DNA of 32,565 bases from an uncultured Ruminococcus sp. (GTDB lineage Bacteria > Bacillota > Clostridia > Oscillospirales > Acutalibacteraceae), in NCBI GenBank assembly GCA_905235295.1, contig CAJOLF010000011.1:1-32565 (forward strand), written 5' to 3'. Within the stretch, counting starts at the first letter, position 1; every line of letters begins with the position of its first letter. The translations under genes were made by a program, and so were the position numbers. This document shows positions 6,099-14,174 of this stretch, one piece after another. The notes under the pieces were generated by a model that was not told the DNA's origin, ran no database searches, and worked only from the letters and a program-made list of their open reading frames with translations.

Positions 6099-8465
6099 AT
6101 GTTTTTATCAATGAACTGGATTTCGGACTTTGTAGATTTTACCGGTCTTGACAAAATTGAGTTAATTCACAAATTTTCACTTTCTACCGCCGAGGTGGAA
6201 AACGAAATATTTTATAAGGGCTCGGATTTGAGCGGCGTTGTTGTCGCCGAGATTAAATCCGTAGAAAATCACCCCGAGTCAAAGAAGCTTCACCTGCTCA
6301 AGGTTGACGCGGGAGAAAGCGAGCTGACCGACGTTGTCTGCGGCGCTCCGAACGTTAGGGTAGGAATGAAAACCGCGTTCGCGAAGGTCGGCGCGAAGCT
6401 CGGAGAAATTACAATCGCTCCGCGTCCGCTGGCGGGATATATGTCCTGCGGAATGTGCTGCAGCGAGGCTGAAATCGGCATAAGCGACGACAATTCGGGT
6501 ATTATGGAAATCACCGACGACGTTCCCAACGGAACCGACATCAAGGACGTTTATCAGATTGAGGATATTGTTTTTGAGGTTGACAACAAGTCGCTCACAA
6601 ACCGTCCCGACCTTTGGGGACACTATGGAATCGCCCGCGAGTTCGCGGCGCTTTCGGGCAGAGAGCTCAAGCCTCTCAGCGTTGACGATTTAAAGGCTTA
6701 CGACGAGCTTGAAAAGGTAGATATGAAGATTGAGGATCCGCTTTGCCAGCGTTACAGCTGCCTGCAGGTTGAGAACATCAGCAGGAGCGTAAGCCCCGTG
6801 AATATGAGAATCCGCCTATATTACTGCGGTATGCGAGGCATCAATTTCCTTGCCGACCTCACAAACTACCTTATGCTCGAAATGGGACAGCCGATGCACG
6901 CCTTTGATTCGCGCAAGGTTGAAAAAATCAGAATCAAGCGCTTTGACAAGCCCTTTGAGTTCAAAACTCTCGACGGCGTTGACAGAAAAATTGACGAAAA
7001 TACCCTGATGATTTGCAACGGCAACCAGCCTGTGGCGATCGCCGGAATTATGGGCGGACTGGACTCTGAGATTGTTGAGGACACCACAACCTTAACGCTT
7101 GAATCCGCCACCTTTGACGCGGCTTCAATCCGCAAGAGCACGGTAAGGCTTGCTCACCGCACCGACGCTTCAATGCGCTACGAAAAGAGCCTTGATCCCG
7201 AAATGACAGACGTTGCGATTGCGAGATTTTTGTATTTGCTGAAGCAGTACGACAGCGGAATAAAGGTCGTTTCGGCGCTCACGGACGAGTACGCGTTTAA
7301 ATACGACACCGTGGAGCTGACCTTTGACAAGGCTTTTGTTGACCGCTACACGGGAATTGAGATTGACAACGACACAATCATCAAAACTCTGCTAAGCCTC
7401 GGCTTTAAGGCAGAGCTGAACGGCGATACCTTCGACGTTGTTGTGCCCTCCTGGAGAGCCACAAAGGATGTTACAATCAAGGCCGACATCATTGAGGAAA
7501 TCACAAGAATTTACGGCTACGATAATTTTGAAATTAACACAACACGTTCTCCGCTTTACCCCGTAAGAATGGATACCGTCAAGGAGGACGAGGACAAAAT
7601 CAAGGATATTCTTGTCAAGCGTTACAACCTGCACGAGCTGCACTCCTACGTTTGGGCGTACTATGACGAGCAAAAGGCTTTGGGAATCCCCGTTGAGCCC
7701 AACATCAAGCTTGCGAACGCCACCAACCCCAATATCGAGACAATCAGGCGCTCGATTATTCCCACCCAGCTTTGCCAGGTAAAGGCAAACACGGGCTTTG
7801 CCGCTGAGTTCGGTATTTTTGAAATCGGCAGGGTAGTAGAGGGCGTTGACGATAATAACCTCTGCGTTGAGAAGAAAAAGCTCGCCGTTACTCTGTTCAG
7901 CAGGGTAAAGGATGTCCGCGGTTTGTATTTTGAGCTGAGAGATATACTCGCGGTTGTCGCCGACGACTTAAAGCACCTTCCGCTCAGCTTCGAGCCGGCA
8001 GCTGCGGAGCACAGCTACGAGCACCCGGTTAACCTGAACAAGGTTATTCTTGACGGAAAAGAAATCGGCAAAATCGGCGTGGTTCATCCCACAGTCGGCA
8101 AAAAAATCGACAAAAAAGCAGCGATTGTATTTGCCGAAATTGATATGGAAGCGTTCTCGAGCGTCAAAAACGCCTCGATTGTATATGAAGAACCCTCAAA
8201 GTTCCCGCCGATGGATTACGATTTGTCGGTTGTTGTGCCGAGCGGAGTATTTTTCAGCGATCTTTCAAAATGCTGGAAGAGCGAGGGAGAGAAAATACTC
8301 AAAAACGTAAGGGTTGTCGATACCTACGACACAGAGCAGTTCCACAGCATTACGGTAAGATTTGAATTTTCTTCCGCCGAACGCACGCTTTCCTCTGCCG
8401 AAGTGCAGGGCGTTATGGATAAAATAATCGAGAACCTTGCGGCAATCGACGTTAAATTAAGATAA
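6099..8465 (+). CDS. pheT: Phenylalanine--tRNA ligase beta subunit
   Basis: 788 residues, the normal full length. In order: a short N-terminal beta domain, an EMAP/OB-type tRNA-binding domain (about 40-150, VVVAEIKSVENHPESKKLH), the B3/B4 editing domain (about 200-390, removes mischarged tyrosine), B5 (about 400-470), a catalytic-like core and a C-terminal FDX-ACB anticodon-binding domain starting near FPPMDYDLSVVV. It has GGGAGG upstream of the ATG and is cotranscribed with pheS under the T-box. No frame break or missing domain is visible. Confidence 0.98.
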   Translation: MFLSMNWISDFVDFTGLDKIELIHKFSLSTAEVENEIFYKGSDLSGVVVAEIKSVENHPESKKLHLLKVDAGESELTDVVCGAPNVRVGMKTAFAKVGAKLGEITIAPRPLAGYMSCGMCCSEAEIGISDDNSGIMEITDDVPNGTDIKDVYQIEDIVFEVDNKSLTNRPDLWGHYGIAREFAALSGRELKPLSVDDLKAYDELEKVDMKIEDPLCQRYSCLQVENISRSVSPVNMRIRLYYCGMRGINFLADLTNYLMLEMGQPMHAFDSRKVEKIRIKRFDKPFEFKTLDGVDRKIDENTLMICNGNQPVAIAGIMGGLDSEIVEDTTTLTLESATFDAASIRKSTVRLAHRTDASMRYEKSLDPEMTDVAIARFLYLLKQYDSGIKVVSALTDEYAFKYDTVELTFDKAFVDRYTGIEIDNDTIIKTLLSLGFKAELNGDTFDVVVPSWRATKDVTIKADIIEEITRIYGYDNFEINTTRSPLYPVRMDTVKEDEDKIKDILVKRYNLHELHSYVWAYYDEQKALGIPVEPNIKLANATNPNIETIRRSIIPTQLCQVKANTGFAAEFGIFEIGRVVEGVDDNNLCVEKKKLAVTLFSRVKDVRGLYFELRDILAVVADDLKHLPLSFEPAAAEHSYEHPVNLNKVILDGKEIGKIGVVHPTVGKKIDKKAAIVFAEIDMEAFSSVKNASIVYEEPSKFPPMDYDLSVVVPSGVFFSDLSKCWKSEGEKILKNVRVVDTYDTEQFHSITVRFEFSSAERTLSSAEVQGVMDKIIENLAAIDVKLR

Positions 8466-8470
8466 AAGGC

Positions 8471-8499
8471 TTGAAATTTGCTTAATTATCGTATATAAT
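8471..8499 (+). promoter_or_regulatory. SigA-type promoter of ireB
   Basis: TTGAAA at 8471-8476 and TATAAT at 8494-8499, spacing 17. It begins a few bases after the pheT stop and gives ireB its own transcript. Confidence 0.8.
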
Positions 8500-8529
8500 T
8501 AAAAATGAATATTAGGAGGTGTTTTAGGT

Positions 8530-8775
8530 ATGTTAGATAAAACAATGATTTTCTCGCTCGGCGAGGAAAAGGACGATCAGATTAAAGCCGGACTTACTAT
8601 TGTTTATGACGCGCTCAGACAAAAGGGATATAATCCCATTAATCAGATTGTAGGATATATTCTCAGCGAGGATCCCACTTACATCACAACCTACAACAAC
8701 GCGCGCAATATCATCAGTAAAATAGACCGCGACGACTTACTTGAAGCACTGGTAAAATCCTATTTGAACGTTTAG
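8530..8775 (+). CDS. ireB: IreB-family regulatory phosphoprotein (UPF0297/DUF965)
   Basis: 81 residues; the start (MLDKTMIFSLGEE) and the segment GYNPINQIVGYILSEDPTYI are signatures of this highly conserved Firmicutes family. In Enterococcus the protein is a substrate of the PASTA Ser/Thr kinase IreK and affects cephalosporin resistance. The conserved N-terminal Thr (here Thr5), the phosphorylation region in that system, is present. Strong AGGAGG before the ATG. In many Firmicutes it precedes yrzB-ruvX; here it is followed by an unrelated 100-residue gene instead. Confidence 0.92.
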   Translation: MLDKTMIFSLGEEKDDQIKAGLTIVYDALRQKGYNPINQIVGYILSEDPTYITTYNNARNIISKIDRDDLLEALVKSYLNV

Positions 8776-8804
8776 TTCGCAATAAATTGAAAGGATGATG
8801 CCTT

Positions 8805-9107
8805 GTGGCAGACGCCAAAAAGGACAAGGAATTTTCTACCTATAAGGGCAGACCTCTTGTGCGCTGCGGAGACGAGATTTACTACGGCAATATGGAAGAG
8901 CCTTATGTAATAAGAATGGAGATTAAGTCCAAAAAGGAGCAAAACGGCATTGAAATCGCCGACAAGGTCACGATTCAGCTTATGGCTACCGATCCGTACC
9001 TTTCGCCGCGCAAGCAGCTTGTTAAGTCAAGCGAGAAAAAGGGACTGTATTTGGCAATGGATATCGCCGATATTTGGCTTACCAGAGCCTTGGCAGGAAA
9101 AATGTAG
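8805..9107 (+). CDS. Hypothetical protein, possibly cotranscribed with ireB
   Basis: 100 residues from GTG at 8805, with AAAGGATG upstream. Soluble, lysine-rich, no signal or membrane segment. The first part (TYKGRPLVRCGDEIYYGN) looks like a small beta fold and the end (LYLAMDIADIWLTRAL) like an amphipathic helix. I do not recognise a named domain, though similar short genes appear in Ruminococcaceae. It lies 29 bases after ireB and before a strong bidirectional terminator, so the two probably share a transcript; a role linked to IreB is only a guess from position. Confidence 0.75.
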   Translation: MADAKKDKEFSTYKGRPLVRCGDEIYYGNMEEPYVIRMEIKSKKEQNGIEIADKVTIQLMATDPYLSPRKQLVKSSEKKGLYLAMDIADIWLTRALAGKM

Positions 9108-9211
9108 CAGCGCAACGCCGCACCCGGTTCCGCCTTTTAATGCGTTGGATTTATTTTTGACGTTATATTAAGGCGTGTCGGAGGTTAGGTTTTTAATCGA
9201 CTTTTAAACAT

Positions 9212-9245
9212 AAAAAACGGAGCTTTTCGGCTCCGTTTTTTTGTT
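9212..9245. terminator. Bidirectional intrinsic terminator
   Basis: AAAAAACGGAGC-TTTT-GGCTCCGTTTTTTT symmetric stem-loop with A- and T-runs on the two sides. It can end the ireB transcript on the plus strand and the khpA transcript on the minus strand, which converge here. Confidence 0.9.
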
Positions 9246-9309
9246 TTAATACTATTATCAAATAAAATCCATTATCTGTTTTAAAGCATTTTAATTGAAA
9301 ATGGTATAA

Positions 9310-9543
9310 TCAGTCGATTTCTACTATTACCTTTTCCTCGGTGCGGATTGAAGCACTGCGGGCAATAGTTCGGATTGCCTTGGCAATTCTGCCCTGCTTT
9401 CCGATAATTCTGCCCATATCGTCCTCCGCAACGTGGATGTGATAAACAGTAACGCCCTCGTCGTTAGGCTCGTCCCTGTCAACCCTGACTGAGTCGGGAT
9501 CGTCAACAAGACCCTTGGCGATAATCGCGAGTAATTCCTGCAT
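9310..9543 (-). CDS. khpA: KH-domain RNA-binding protein KhpA (YlqC)
   Basis: 77 residues, a single KH domain with the IIGKQGR loop (GxxG) at residues 46-52. KhpA partners with KhpB (Jag/EloR) in Firmicutes to bind RNA and influence cell elongation and division. Its position after rpsP is standard. Good ribosome site (GAAAGGA) before ATG. It is the last gene of the minus-strand SRP operon; rimM and trmD, normally next, are about 9 kb away on the plus strand. Confidence 0.95.
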   Translation of the reverse strand: MQELLAIIAKGLVDDPDSVRVDRDEPNDEGVTVYHIHVAEDDMGRIIGKQGRIAKAIRTIARSASIRTEEKVIVEID

Positions 9544-9568
9544 ATTGTTTTCCTTTCTGAGTGACTAA

Positions 9569-9814
9569 TCAGTCAATAATTCCGTTCTTTTTAAGAAGAG
9601 CCTTAACGGTATCTGTGGGCTGAGCGCCGTTGGCAATCCACTTTTTAACAGCCTCTTCGTCAACCTTGAACTCCGAGGGATTCTTGAGGATGTCGTAAGT
9701 ACCGATTTCTTCAATAAAACGTCCGTTTCTGGGGTATCTTGAATCGGCAACAACTACTCTGTAGTAAGGAGCCTTTTTTGATCCCATTCTTCTAAGTCTG
9801 ATTTTTACTGCCAT
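9569..9814 (-). CDS. rpsP: 30S ribosomal protein S16
   Basis: 81 residues starting [20 protein letters not shown], the S16 signature, followed by [19 protein letters not shown]. It stabilises the 30S body. The ribosome site GAGGTG lies 8 bases before ATG. It lies between ffh (74-base gap) and khpA (25-base gap) in the same direction. Confidence 0.98.
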   Translation of the reverse strand: MAVKIRLRRMGSKKAPYYRVVVADSRYPRNGRFIEEIGTYDILKNPSEFKVDEEAVKKWIANGAQPTDTVKALLKKNGIID

Positions 9815-9888
9815 AATTTACACCTCTGTAAGAATAATAATTTATATATTCACCAATTCTTTTTTTGATTGGATGAATTCTGAGTTTT

Positions 9889-11268
9889 TTAGAACGGAGG
9901 CATTCCGCCGTTGCCCATACCGCCCATCGGCATACCGCCGAGACCGGGCAAAAGATTCTTTTTGCGGCGCTTTTTGGAGCCCTTGCCGTTCATTTGCTTA
10001 ATCATTTTCTGCATCTGCTCAAGCTGCTTGAGAAGCCTGTTGACCTCCTCGACTGTTCTGCCCGAGCCCGCGGCGATTCTGCGCTTGCGCGAGGGATTGA
10101 TAATCGAGGGGTTGCTGCGCTCCTCGGGAGTCATAGACAAAATTATCGCCTGCAGACAGTCAATCTGCCTGTCGTCTACGTCGACGTCGTCAAGCTGTTT
10201 TCCCATTCCGGGAATTTTGGAAAGTATTCCCTTGAGCGGTCCCATCTTTTTAATTTGGTTAAACTGCTCGTTAAGGTCGTTAAAGTCGAGGCGGTTGTTC
10301 ATAATTTTCTGCGCCATTTCCTCGGCTTTTTTCTCGTCAAGCTTGTTCTGGGCGTCCTCAATCAGGGTGAGCACGTCGCCCATTCCCAAAATTCTGCTCG
10401 CCATTCGGTCGGGGTGGAAAACCTCAATATCGTCAAGTTTTTCGCCCGTACCGGCGAACTTAATCGGCTTGCCCGTAACCGCCTTTACCGACAGCGCGGC
10501 GCCGCCTCGGGTGTCGCCGTCGAGCTTTGTAAGGATTACGCCCGTAATCTCGAGCAGCTCGTTAAAGCTTTTCGCGACGTTAACCGCGTCCTGACCTGTC
10601 ATAGAGTCAATAACAAGCAGGATTTCGTCGGGGTTGACCTCCGCTTTGATGTTCTTGAGCTCGTTCATCAGCTCCTCGTCAATATGCAGACGTCCCGCCG
10701 TATCAAGAATAACAACGTCGTTGCCGTAATCCTTAGCGTGTCTGACTGCCTCCTTGGCGATTTTCACCGGGTTTTCGGTTCCCATCTCAAAAACGGGAAC
10801 CTCTGCCTTTGCGCCGACAACCTTTAACTGGTCAATCGCCGCGGGGCGGTAAATATCGCAGGCGACAAGCATCGGACGGTGGTTTTGCGCCTTGAGCATT
10901 TTGGCGAGCTTTGCCGAGTGGGTTGTTTTACCCGAACCCTGAAGACCGCACATCATAATAACCGTGGGCGGCTTTGATGCAAAATTGAGCCGTTCGTTTT
11001 CACCGCCCATCAGAGCGGTCAGCTCCTCGTCGACTATTTTTATTACCATCTGCGCCGGGGTAAGGCTTTCCATAACGTCCTGACCGACTGCGCGCTCGGT
11101 GACCTTGTTAGTAAAATCCTTGGCAACCTTGTAGTTTACGTCCGCCTCAAGCAGAGCGAGCCTTACCTCACGCATTGCCTGCTTAACGTCGTTTTCGTTA
11201 AGCTTGCCCTTGCCCTTGAGTTTTTTGAACGCGTTGCTAAGTTTATCCGCAAGTCCTTCAAATGCCAT
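9889..11268 (-). CDS. ffh: Signal recognition particle GTPase Ffh (SRP54)
   Basis: 459 residues. N helical domain 1-95; G domain with GLQGSGKTT (108-116), DTAGR (189-193) and TKLDGD (247-252); M domain from about 325, rich in Met and Lys with the glycine/methionine tail usual for Ffh. It binds 4.5S/6S RNA and signal sequences of nascent proteins and docks on FtsY at the membrane. AGAGGA precedes the ATG, and ylxM ends 10 bases upstream, implying coupled translation. No SRP RNA gene was noticed in the window. Confidence 0.98.
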   Translation of the reverse strand: MAFEGLADKLSNAFKKLKGKGKLNENDVKQAMREVRLALLEADVNYKVAKDFTNKVTERAVGQDVMESLTPAQMVIKIVDEELTALMGGENERLNFASKPPTVIMMCGLQGSGKTTHSAKLAKMLKAQNHRPMLVACDIYRPAAIDQLKVVGAKAEVPVFEMGTENPVKIAKEAVRHAKDYGNDVVILDTAGRLHIDEELMNELKNIKAEVNPDEILLVIDSMTGQDAVNVAKSFNELLEITGVILTKLDGDTRGGAALSVKAVTGKPIKFAGTGEKLDDIEVFHPDRMASRILGMGDVLTLIEDAQNKLDEKKAEEMAQKIMNNRLDFNDLNEQFNQIKKMGPLKGILSKIPGMGKQLDDVDVDDRQIDCLQAIILSMTPEERSNPSIINPSRKRRIAAGSGRTVEEVNRLLKQLEQMQKMIKQMNGKGSKKRRKKNLLPGLGGMPMGGMGNGGMPPF

Positions 11269-11278
11269 AAGAATCCTC

Positions 11279-11629
11279 TTATTCCTTTAGCTCCCGCGCG
11301 GAGGCTTCTATGCTCTGCGCGAGGGAAGCGATGTTTTTATCGTCTGTGCTTTTTGTAATTTCACGCGCCGCCTCGGCGATTTTGTCAAGCCCCTGTTCAA
11401 GCTCTCTGAACCGGCTCAGCATTCCGAGCTTTTGTTCAAGCTCAAAAAGCCTTTGCTCGCACCTTTTTATTCTGTCGCGGACGCCCTGGCGGGTGATTCC
11501 CGTCTGCGCGGCGATTTCCGACAGTGACAAATCCTCGTTGTAGTAAAGGTCAATCATCTGCCCCGCGTCGGGCTTTAGCAGCTCGCCGTAAAAATCAAGC
11601 AGCAGCGAAATTTCAATGTTTTTTTCCAT
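11279..11629 (-). CDS. ylxM: YlxM/p13-family SRP regulator, helix-turn-helix
   Basis: 116 residues. A sigma-70 region 4-like helix-turn-helix is visible (LSLSEIAAQTGITRQGVRDRIKR), followed by a predicted coiled coil. YlxM is encoded upstream of ffh throughout Firmicutes; in Streptococcus it modulates Ffh GTPase activity. ATG at 11629 is preferred because AAGGAG lies 8 bases upstream; the ATG at 11635 is only 2 bases from it. First gene of the ylxM-ffh-rpsP-khpA operon. Confidence 0.92.
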   Translation of the reverse strand: MEKNIEISLLLDFYGELLKPDAGQMIDLYYNEDLSLSEIAAQTGITRQGVRDRIKRCEQRLFELEQKLGMLSRFRELEQGLDKIAEAAREITKSTDDKNIASLAQSIEASARELKE

Positions 11630-11656
11630 ATTCATAGCTCCTTGCTATGAAGTAAT

Positions 11657-11679
11657 GTGTAAAGCTCTTTTCTTTACAC
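11657..11679 (-). promoter_or_regulatory. Hairpin at the 5' end of the SRP-operon transcript
   Basis: GTGTAAAG at 11657-11664 pairs with CTTTACAC at 11672-11679 around a 7-base loop. It starts right where transcription from the promoter at 11687-11715 should begin, so the mRNA would have a 5'-terminal stem-loop, which may protect it from decay. Confidence 0.5.
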
Positions 11680-11686
11680 CTTTGGT

Positions 11687-11715
11687 ATTATATACTATCG
11701 CTGCGCCTTTGTCAA
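11687..11715 (-). promoter_or_regulatory. Consensus SigA promoter of ylxM-ffh-rpsP-khpA
   Basis: On the minus strand TTGACA (11715-11710) and TATAAT (11692-11687) are both perfect, with spacing 17. It predicts strong constitutive transcription of the SRP operon. Confidence 0.9.
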
Positions 11716-12044
11716 CCTTTTACGGCAAATAATTGCGCGGCTGTAAATTTTAACGGCTCGAATCAACGCGGCGGACGGAGCTTTTACTTTTCGGCAGCCC
11801 GCCTAAAAACAGCGCCGCTTCCGGCGGCAAAAAAGCGGATGAACGCTGCTGTACGCGGCAGAAGAATTTTCATTCTGAGATAAAGTGCGGATAAAGTACA
11901 CAAACGCGCGAAAAAACAGAGCCCCTTTTTTGTGAGTGGTTACAAAGATTAAAAAAATAGTAAAAAAAACCATATTTTAGATGATTTTAAGAAAAATTTA
12001 TGTTACAATAACTATAATTATTCAGAATACAGGAGTATGATTTT
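11716..12044. other. Intergenic stretch between divergent ylxM and phoH
   Basis: About 330 bases without a supported gene. The phoH side is AT-rich and has a TATAAT at 12013-12018 but no convincing -35 at the right distance. The middle is GC-richer with short self-complementary patches (GCCGCTTCCGGCGG near 11814). No known RNA motif was recognised. Confidence 0.4.
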
Positions 12045-12071
12045 ACGGAACAAGTAATAAGCATTGACAGA

Positions 12072-13004
12072 ATGGAAAATGTCGCGCAGCTTTTCGGCAG
12101 CTTTGACCAAAATATCAAGCTCATTGAGCGCGAGTTCGGGGTGAAAATCACCTGCCGCGACAGCGAGCTTAAAATTGACGGAGACATTGAAAACGTGTCA
12201 AAGTCGAGCAAGGTTATCGAGAGCCTTTTGCAGTTTATCAGCCGCGGAGAGGCGTTGTCCGAGCAGAATATACGTTACTGCATTTCCCTTGTTAACGACG
12301 GAAGCGAGGAGAAAATCGAGCAGCTCGCCGGCGACTGCATTTGCGTAACCTCCAAAGGCAAGCCGATAAAGCCAAAGACAATCGGGCAAAAGCGTTACTG
12401 CAATATGATAGCGAAGAATACAGTAACAATCGGCGTGGGACCTGCCGGAACGGGAAAAACCTACCTTGCCGTAGCAATGGCGGTCACGGCGTTTCGGAGC
12501 AAGCAGGTAAACAGGATTATCCTTACGCGTCCCGCTGTCGAGGCGGGAGAAAAGCTCGGATTTCTCCCCGGAGATTTACAGAGCAAGGTTGACCCGTACC
12601 TAAGACCGCTGTATGACGCGCTGTTTGATATGCTCGGCGCCGAAACCTACCAAAAGTATGTTGAGCGCGGTAACATCGAGGTCGCTCCTTTGGCATATAT
12701 GAGAGGCAGAACGCTTGACGACAGCTTTATTATCCTCGACGAAGCCCAAAACACCACGGGCGAGCAGATGAAGATGTTTTTGACAAGGCTGGGCGTAAAC
12801 TCAAAAATGGTTATTACCGGAGATATTACGCAGATTGACCTGCCCGCGGGCAAAAAAAGCGGCTTGAAGGACTGCATAAAAATACTTAAAAATATCGAGG
12901 GTATCGGCAGCTGCACCTTTGACGAAAGGGACGTTGTAAGGCACAAGCTGGTGCAGGACATCATCAAGGCGTACGCAAAGTTTGAGAACAGGGCAAAATC
13001 CTGA
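12072..13004 (+). CDS. phoH: PhoH-family ATPase
   Basis: 310 residues from the ATG at 12072. An N-terminal KH-like part (10-75) is followed by the PhoH ATPase domain with GPAGTGKT (123-130) and FIILDEAQN (219-227). PhoH-like proteins are RNA-linked ATPases, and in Firmicutes phoH precedes ybeY, as here. The start is doubtful: the frame stays open upstream and encodes TEQVISIDR, which resembles the usual PhoH N-terminus, while the ATG at 12072 lacks a ribosome site. AGGAG at 12031-12035 would suit a start near 12045, where the in-frame codon is ACG; an ATG at 12037 is one base out of frame in a T-run. Either a non-standard start or a one-base error is likely. Confidence 0.92.
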   Translation: MENVAQLFGSFDQNIKLIEREFGVKITCRDSELKIDGDIENVSKSSKVIESLLQFISRGEALSEQNIRYCISLVNDGSEEKIEQLAGDCICVTSKGKPIKPKTIGQKRYCNMIAKNTVTIGVGPAGTGKTYLAVAMAVTAFRSKQVNRIILTRPAVEAGEKLGFLPGDLQSKVDPYLRPLYDALFDMLGAETYQKYVERGNIEVAPLAYMRGRTLDDSFIILDEAQNTTGEQMKMFLTRLGVNSKMVITGDITQIDLPAGKKSGLKDCIKILKNIEGIGSCTFDERDVVRHKLVQDIIKAYAKFENRAKS

Positions 13005-13044
13005 TAAGCATTATTGAATTATTAAAAGGTTAAAGGGTGATTTA

Positions 13045-13551
13045 ATGGCAGACAAAATTAAGGTTATCATCACGAACAATCAAAAGACCGTAAAAATTCC
13101 GACGGGAATCCGTATGCTGGTTCGCCGCTGCTGCAACGCGGTGCTGAAGCTTGAGGGCTTTGAGGGACCGGCGGAAATCAGCGTGACCTTTACCGACAAC
13201 GAGGGTATCAGGGAGCTGAACAAGCAGTACCGGGATAAGGACATTGAAACCGACGTTTTGTCGTTCCCGATGGGAGAAAACGGCGTTTACGATACCGATA
13301 TGGAAACCGGAGCAAAAATTTTGGGAGACGTTGTAATCTCAATGGAAAAGGCGAGGGATCAGGCGGAACTGTTCGGTCACTCGCTCCAGCGCGAGGTCGG
13401 ATATTTGACCGCGCACAGCGTGCTTCACCTTTTGGGCTACGACCACACGGAAAATCTTGAAAAGGTAAGAATGAGGGAAAAAGAGGAGCTTGTTATGGAG
13501 CAGCTGGGACTGCCCGCGTCATCAAGCTACATTGTTTCGGATTACGAATGA
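13045..13551 (+). CDS. ybeY: Endoribonuclease YbeY (rRNA maturation)
   Basis: 168 residues. The metal-binding motif HSVLHLLGYDH supplies His124, His128 and His134, the family's zinc ligands. YbeY takes part in 16S rRNA 3'-end processing and ribosome quality control. It follows phoH by 40 bases, and its stop overlaps the start of dgkA (ATGA type), so the three genes appear cotranscribed. Confidence 0.96.
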   Translation: MADKIKVIITNNQKTVKIPTGIRMLVRRCCNAVLKLEGFEGPAEISVTFTDNEGIRELNKQYRDKDIETDVLSFPMGENGVYDTDMETGAKILGDVVISMEKARDQAELFGHSLQREVGYLTAHSVLHLLGYDHTENLEKVRMREKEELVMEQLGLPASSSYIVSDYE

Positions 13552-14039
13552 TGAAAAAGCAGCTTTTTAGTTTTAGCTGCGCAATAAAGGGTTTTTTCGG
13601 CGCAGTGTGCTGTGAAGGGCATCTGCGCTTTCACCTTGTTGCGGCGGCTTATGTGCTTGTTTTCTCGGCTTTCTACAGCTTTTCGGCGGCTCAGCTTGCC
13701 CTGCTGATTTTGCTGATTGCCTGCGTAATCGGCGCTGAGCTTTTTAACACGGCTATCGAAAACGCCTGCGATGCCGTAACTGTCGAGCAGAACGAATTTA
13801 TAAAACGCGCAAAGGACATCGCCGCGGGAGCGGTGCTTGTTTTCGCGGTCGCGGCAGCGGCGGTCGCCGTAATTTTCTTTTGGGATACCGAGGTTATAAA
13901 ATCAATTATAAGCTACTTTTCAGGCAATATCCTTATGCTTGCGATTCTGGCTGTATCGGCGGTTTTTTCGGTTTGGTTCGTAGCTTTCGGTCCCGGGGCG
14001 GTTATCAAAAAAATCAAAAATAAAAAATCGGATAAATAA
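13548..14039 (+). CDS. dgkA: Diacylglycerol/undecaprenol kinase family membrane protein
   Basis: 163 residues. The DgkA signature AELFNTAIENACDAV (63-77) and KRAKDIAAGAVLV (86-98) are present between three membrane helices. In Gram-positives this family phosphorylates undecaprenol, recycling the lipid carrier for wall synthesis. It is longer than the usual 120-140 residues: an additional hydrophobic segment (about 129-150) and a basic tail follow. Its ATG overlaps the ybeY stop, so translation is coupled. The gene ends before a terminator. Confidence 0.93.
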   Translation: MMKKQLFSFSCAIKGFFGAVCCEGHLRFHLVAAAYVLVFSAFYSFSAAQLALLILLIACVIGAELFNTAIENACDAVTVEQNEFIKRAKDIAAGAVLVFAVAAAAVAVIFFWDTEVIKSIISYFSGNILMLAILAVSAVFSVWFVAFGPGAVIKKIKNKKSDK

Positions 14040-14042
14040 AAT

Positions 14043-14070
14043 AAGGCAATAGTATTGCCTTTATTTTTTT
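14043..14070 (+). terminator. Intrinsic terminator after dgkA
   Basis: AAGGCAAT-AGT-ATTGCCTT stem followed by TATTTTTTT. It ends the phoH-ybeY-dgkA transcript just after the dgkA stop. Confidence 0.85.
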
Positions 14071-14174
14071 AGCTTGATATAATAAAACCAATCGTCGGTG
14101 TCAAGCGAGCTTGCGTCGTGCTTTGCGCTGGTTTAAAAATTGATTATTACGTAAAATAGTATAAAGAGGTAGTT

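Noticed and set aside
9911-10827. Long plus-strand frames opposite ffh
   Set aside because: Antisense shadows of ffh, which has every SRP54 motif.
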